A DNA stretch of 5,012 nucleotides, taken from Candidatus Omnitrophota bacterium. GTDB lineage: Bacteria > Omnitrophota > Gorgyraeia > Gygaellales > Profunditerraquicolaceae. Under the pieces are notes generated by a model. That model did no database searches. It had not been told where the DNA came from and was given only the letters and a program-made list of their open reading frames with translations. The translations under genes were made by a program, and so were the position numbers. The stretch is from assembly GCA_030018895.1 (NCBI GenBank), contig JASEHM010000085.1:1-5012 (forward strand), in the 5' to 3' direction. Of this stretch, positions 3,267-5,012 are shown one piece after another (position 1 is the stretch's first letter; the number at the start of each line of letters is the position of its first letter).

Positions 3267-4931
3267 ATGAATGTTAGCGAACTTTTAGAAAAAAGGGCAA
3301 AAGAGAATCCGGATAAAACAGCAGTTATTTTTCGCGGACAGAAGATTTCTTTTAACAGATTAAAAGAAAATGCCTTTAGATTAACTAACAGCTTTATAAA
3401 TTTAGGCGTAAAAAAAGGAGATAAGGTTGCGATATATCTGCCTAATTGTCCAGAGTATATTTTTAGTTATCTGGCTATCTGGTCAATGGGTGGAGTTGCT
3501 GTGCCTTTAGATTTTATGCTTACAGAGGAAGAACTGGCCTCCTGTATTTCGCATTCTGAGGCAGTAGTTCTAATTGCTAAGTCTAAAACAGGCATTTCCT
3601 TGTACAACCTTAAACAAAAGTGCCCTACCTTAAAGAATATTATTGTTTGCCATGAGGTAACAGTTCAGCCTTTAGAAGCATTTTGTCATTGCGAGGAGCG
3701 ACAGCGACGAAGTAATCACGTTTTTGAGATTGCGTCACTCCCTTCGGTCGCTCGCAATGACGACGAGACGCTTTCAAGAGCTGAACTATTACGCCATGAG
3801 AATATAGAGCCATTTTTATGTTTTGAAGAATTAATTGCTCTTGCCAAGGATGTGCCTTTAGAAATTGAAATTCAGGACAGGGATTATGCAATTATCTTTT
3901 ACACCTCAGGAACCACAGGTTCACCAAAAGGTGTTTTAATAAACTATCTACAATTAGGCGCGCCTCCTCAGTCAATGGCATTTTTTGTAAATTCGGATCT
4001 TACCTCAAAAGATACGGTTCTGTGCGCATTGCCATTTTCTCATTTAGGCGGATTAATTTATATTACAAATACCCTTGTCTTTGGTTTAAGGCTGGTATTA
4101 ATGGAAAGGTTTATCCCGCTTGAGTTTCTAAAAAATGTCTCGCATTACAAGGCAAATGCATTCTGGCTTGTGCCTTCAATGTATTACGCGCTCCTGCAAT
4201 TAAAAGAATTTGAGGCCTTTGATTTATCTAGTTTGCGCTGGCTTGTCACCTTTGGCGCCTCAAATTCAGCAGATGCCTTACGCCGGTTCCATCAATATTG
4301 CCCAAATGCGCATCTATTGAATGGCTGGGGCCTAACTGAAACTAATGCGCCTACAACAGTTTTGGCTTTTGGCTCTTCAAAGATTGAAAGCGTAGGCAGG
4401 CCTGCTCCCTGGATTGAAGTTAAGATATTTGATGATTTTGATAAAGAGCTCACCCAGGGTAATGTCGGAGAAATAGCAGTGAAAAGCTGGGTGGTTACTG
4501 ACGGGTATCTTAAAGATGCTGCGCTCACTGCCGCAGCCATACGCAATGGCTGGTTTTACACCGGTGACCTAGGAAAATTTGATGATAAAGGGGATTTGTA
4601 TATTGTTGGCAGAAAAAAGGAGATGCTTAAGGTAGGAGGAGAAATTGTCTTTGAGCCGGAAATTGAAAACGCCCTTCATAAACATCCGGATGTCATAGAA
4701 GCCGCAGTAATTGGTATCCCTGATAAATTAAGAGGCGAGGTGCCTAAGGCATACATCGTATTAAAAGAAAACTCTAGGACTCTAGAAGAAGATCTAAGGC
4801 AATTTTGCCGAAAACATTTAGCGCATTTTAAAATCCCGCATTATTTTGAATTGGTAAGCTCCCTGCCTAAAAATCGCTCAGGAAAGATTGATAAAGGAAG
4901 CCTGAAAGCCCAACTTTCCCAAAACATTTAA
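3267..4931 (+). CDS. AMP-forming acyl-CoA synthetase-like ligase carrying an in-frame palindromic element
   Basis: A 554-residue member of the ANL (adenylate-forming) superfamily, probably a fatty acyl-CoA or aryl-CoA synthetase in the cytoplasm: carboxylate + ATP gives an acyl-AMP, then CoA gives the thioester. All landmarks are present in order: P-loop YTSGTTGSPKG (212-222), GWGLTET (353-359), SVGRPAPW (about 375), WFYTGDLG (429-436) with the ribose-binding Asp, hinge region GRKKEMLKVGGE (448-459), and PKNRSGKIDK (534-543) with catalytic Lys540. No carrier domain or signal peptide is seen. The ATG at 3267 has AAAAGG 6 nt upstream and begins the usual N-terminal 'LLEKRAKENPDKTAVIF'. Residues about 131-178 come from the inserted repeat element; without them the protein is 506 residues and its P-loop starts at 164, both normal. 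Activity depends on whether this segment loops out. Substrate cannot be told from sequence, and no pathway partner is present. Confidence 0.9.
   Translation: MNVSELLEKRAKENPDKTAVIFRGQKISFNRLKENAFRLTNSFINLGVKKGDKVAIYLPNCPEYIFSYLAIWSMGGVAVPLDFMLTEEELASCISHSEAVVLIAKSKTGISLYNLKQKCPTLKNIIVCHEVTVQPLEAFCHCEERQRRSNHVFEIASLPSVARNDDETLSRAELLRHENIEPFLCFEELIALAKDVPLEIEIQDRDYAIIFYTSGTTGSPKGVLINYLQLGAPPQSMAFFVNSDLTSKDTVLCALPFSHLGGLIYITNTLVFGLRLVLMERFIPLEFLKNVSHYKANAFWLVPSMYYALLQLKEFEAFDLSSLRWLVTFGASNSADALRRFHQYCPNAHLLNGWGLTETNAPTTVLAFGSSKIESVGRPAPWIEVKIFDDFDKELTQGNVGEIAVKSWVVTDGYLKDAALTAAAIRNGWFYTGDLGKFDDKGDLYIVGRKKEMLKVGGEIVFEPEIENALHKHPDVIEAAVIGIPDKLRGEVPKAYIVLKENSRTLEEDLRQFCRKHLAHFKIPHYFELVSSLPKNRSGKIDKGSLKAQLSQNI
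3657..3792. mobile_element. Palindromic element inserted in frame in the ligase, with perfect 8-bp target duplication
   Basis: Terminal inverted repeats GTAACAGTTCAGC (3657-3669) and GCTGAACTATTAC (3780-3792) match at 12 of 13 positions. Inner inverted repeats GTCATTGCGAG (3685-3695) and CTCGCAATGAC (3751-3761) are perfect. GCCATGAG occurs directly before (3649-3656) and directly after (3793-3800), as expected of a target duplication. Element plus one duplication is 144 bp, 48 codons, with no stop in the host frame; the core is read as CHCEERQRRSNHV and SLPSVARNDD, the usual look of this repeat when translated. The left end shares 28 of 34 bases with 2985-3018. No transposase is encoded. Confidence 0.88.
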
Positions 4932-4936
4932 TTACT

Positions 4937-4963
4937 AAAAGCGCTTTTGTAGTTTTGTTTTAA
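4937..4963 (+). terminator. Possible weak terminator after the ligase
   Basis: The palindrome AAAAGCGCTTTT (4937-4948) begins 5 nt after the ligase stop codon and is followed by the T-rich GTAGTTTTGTTTT. With a GCGC loop only four A-T pairs remain, so the stem is weak; no better candidate is present between this gene and the next promoter. Confidence 0.3.
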
Positions 4964-4989
4964 CCCAAACTATGCAATAGAAAAAATTC

Positions 4990-4998
4990 TGGTATAAT
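4990..4998 (+). promoter_or_regulatory. Extended -10 promoter for a gene beyond the window
   Basis: TGG directly precedes a consensus TATAAT (4993-4998), giving the extended -10 pattern TGnTATAAT. No good -35 box lies 16-18 bp upstream (CTATGC at 4970-4975), which is acceptable for extended -10 promoters. Transcription would begin near 5005, reading out of the window. Confidence 0.5.
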
Positions 4999-5012
4999 AA
5001 GAATTGCTCAAC

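Noticed and set aside
3640..3891. Minus-strand open frame of 83 codons
   Set aside because: Antisense to the ligase and largely the inserted repeat read backwards.
4292..4546. Minus-strand open frame of 84 codons
   Set aside because: Antisense shadow of conserved ligase motifs (GWGLTET to the region before YTGDLG).

Overview
This is an AT-rich bacterial window made of a few short genes set in dense, partly nested palindromic repeats. I see no rRNA, tRNA, CRISPR array, integrase or transposase gene. The style (small MITE-like elements beginning GTCATTGCGAG or CGTCATTnTGAG, short 'GGGACAGCGCCCTATTTT' units at gene borders, remnants of genes) resembles genomes of uncultured lineages such as Omnitrophota or some Desulfobacterota. 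That assignment is an inference from repeat style only and is weak.

Layout. Positions 1-205 hold a palindrome, an inverted copy of the GGGACAGCGCCC repeat and a good sigma70-type promoter. Positions 206-905 are a two-gene toxin-antitoxin operon: an excisionase-like helix-turn-helix antitoxin followed by a PIN-domain ribonuclease toxin that begins with TTG. Positions 906-1290 are non-coding: a 14-codon orphan reading frame cut by a repeat, two palindromes, and a 121-bp MITE inserted exactly at the start codon of the next gene. Positions 1291-1761 are a secreted-protein gene broken by one in-frame TAA, with an internal duplication. Positions 1876-2325 encode a small exported protein of unknown function. 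Positions 2481-2946 are the orphan C-terminal (SPASM, iron-sulfur) end of a radical-SAM protein whose catalytic core is missing. Positions 2947-3266 are a mosaic of nested palindromic elements. Positions 3267-4931 encode an acyl-CoA synthetase-like AMP-forming ligase. The window closes with a probable extended -10 promoter for a gene outside it.

The best finding is inside the ligase. A 136-bp palindromic element with terminal inverted repeats GTAAYAGTTCAGC is flanked by a perfect 8-bp direct repeat, GCCATGAG. Element plus one repeat is 144 bp, exactly 48 codons, so the reading frame stays open and the ligase carries a repeat-encoded segment between its N-terminal region and its P-loop. Removing it restores a protein of 506 residues, a normal length for the family. 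This is comparable in kind to the Rickettsia palindromic elements that insert in frame into genes.

Only the toxin-antitoxin pair is a clear functional unit. The other genes do not form an obvious pathway; this stretch looks like a genome region being reshaped by small non-autonomous elements.
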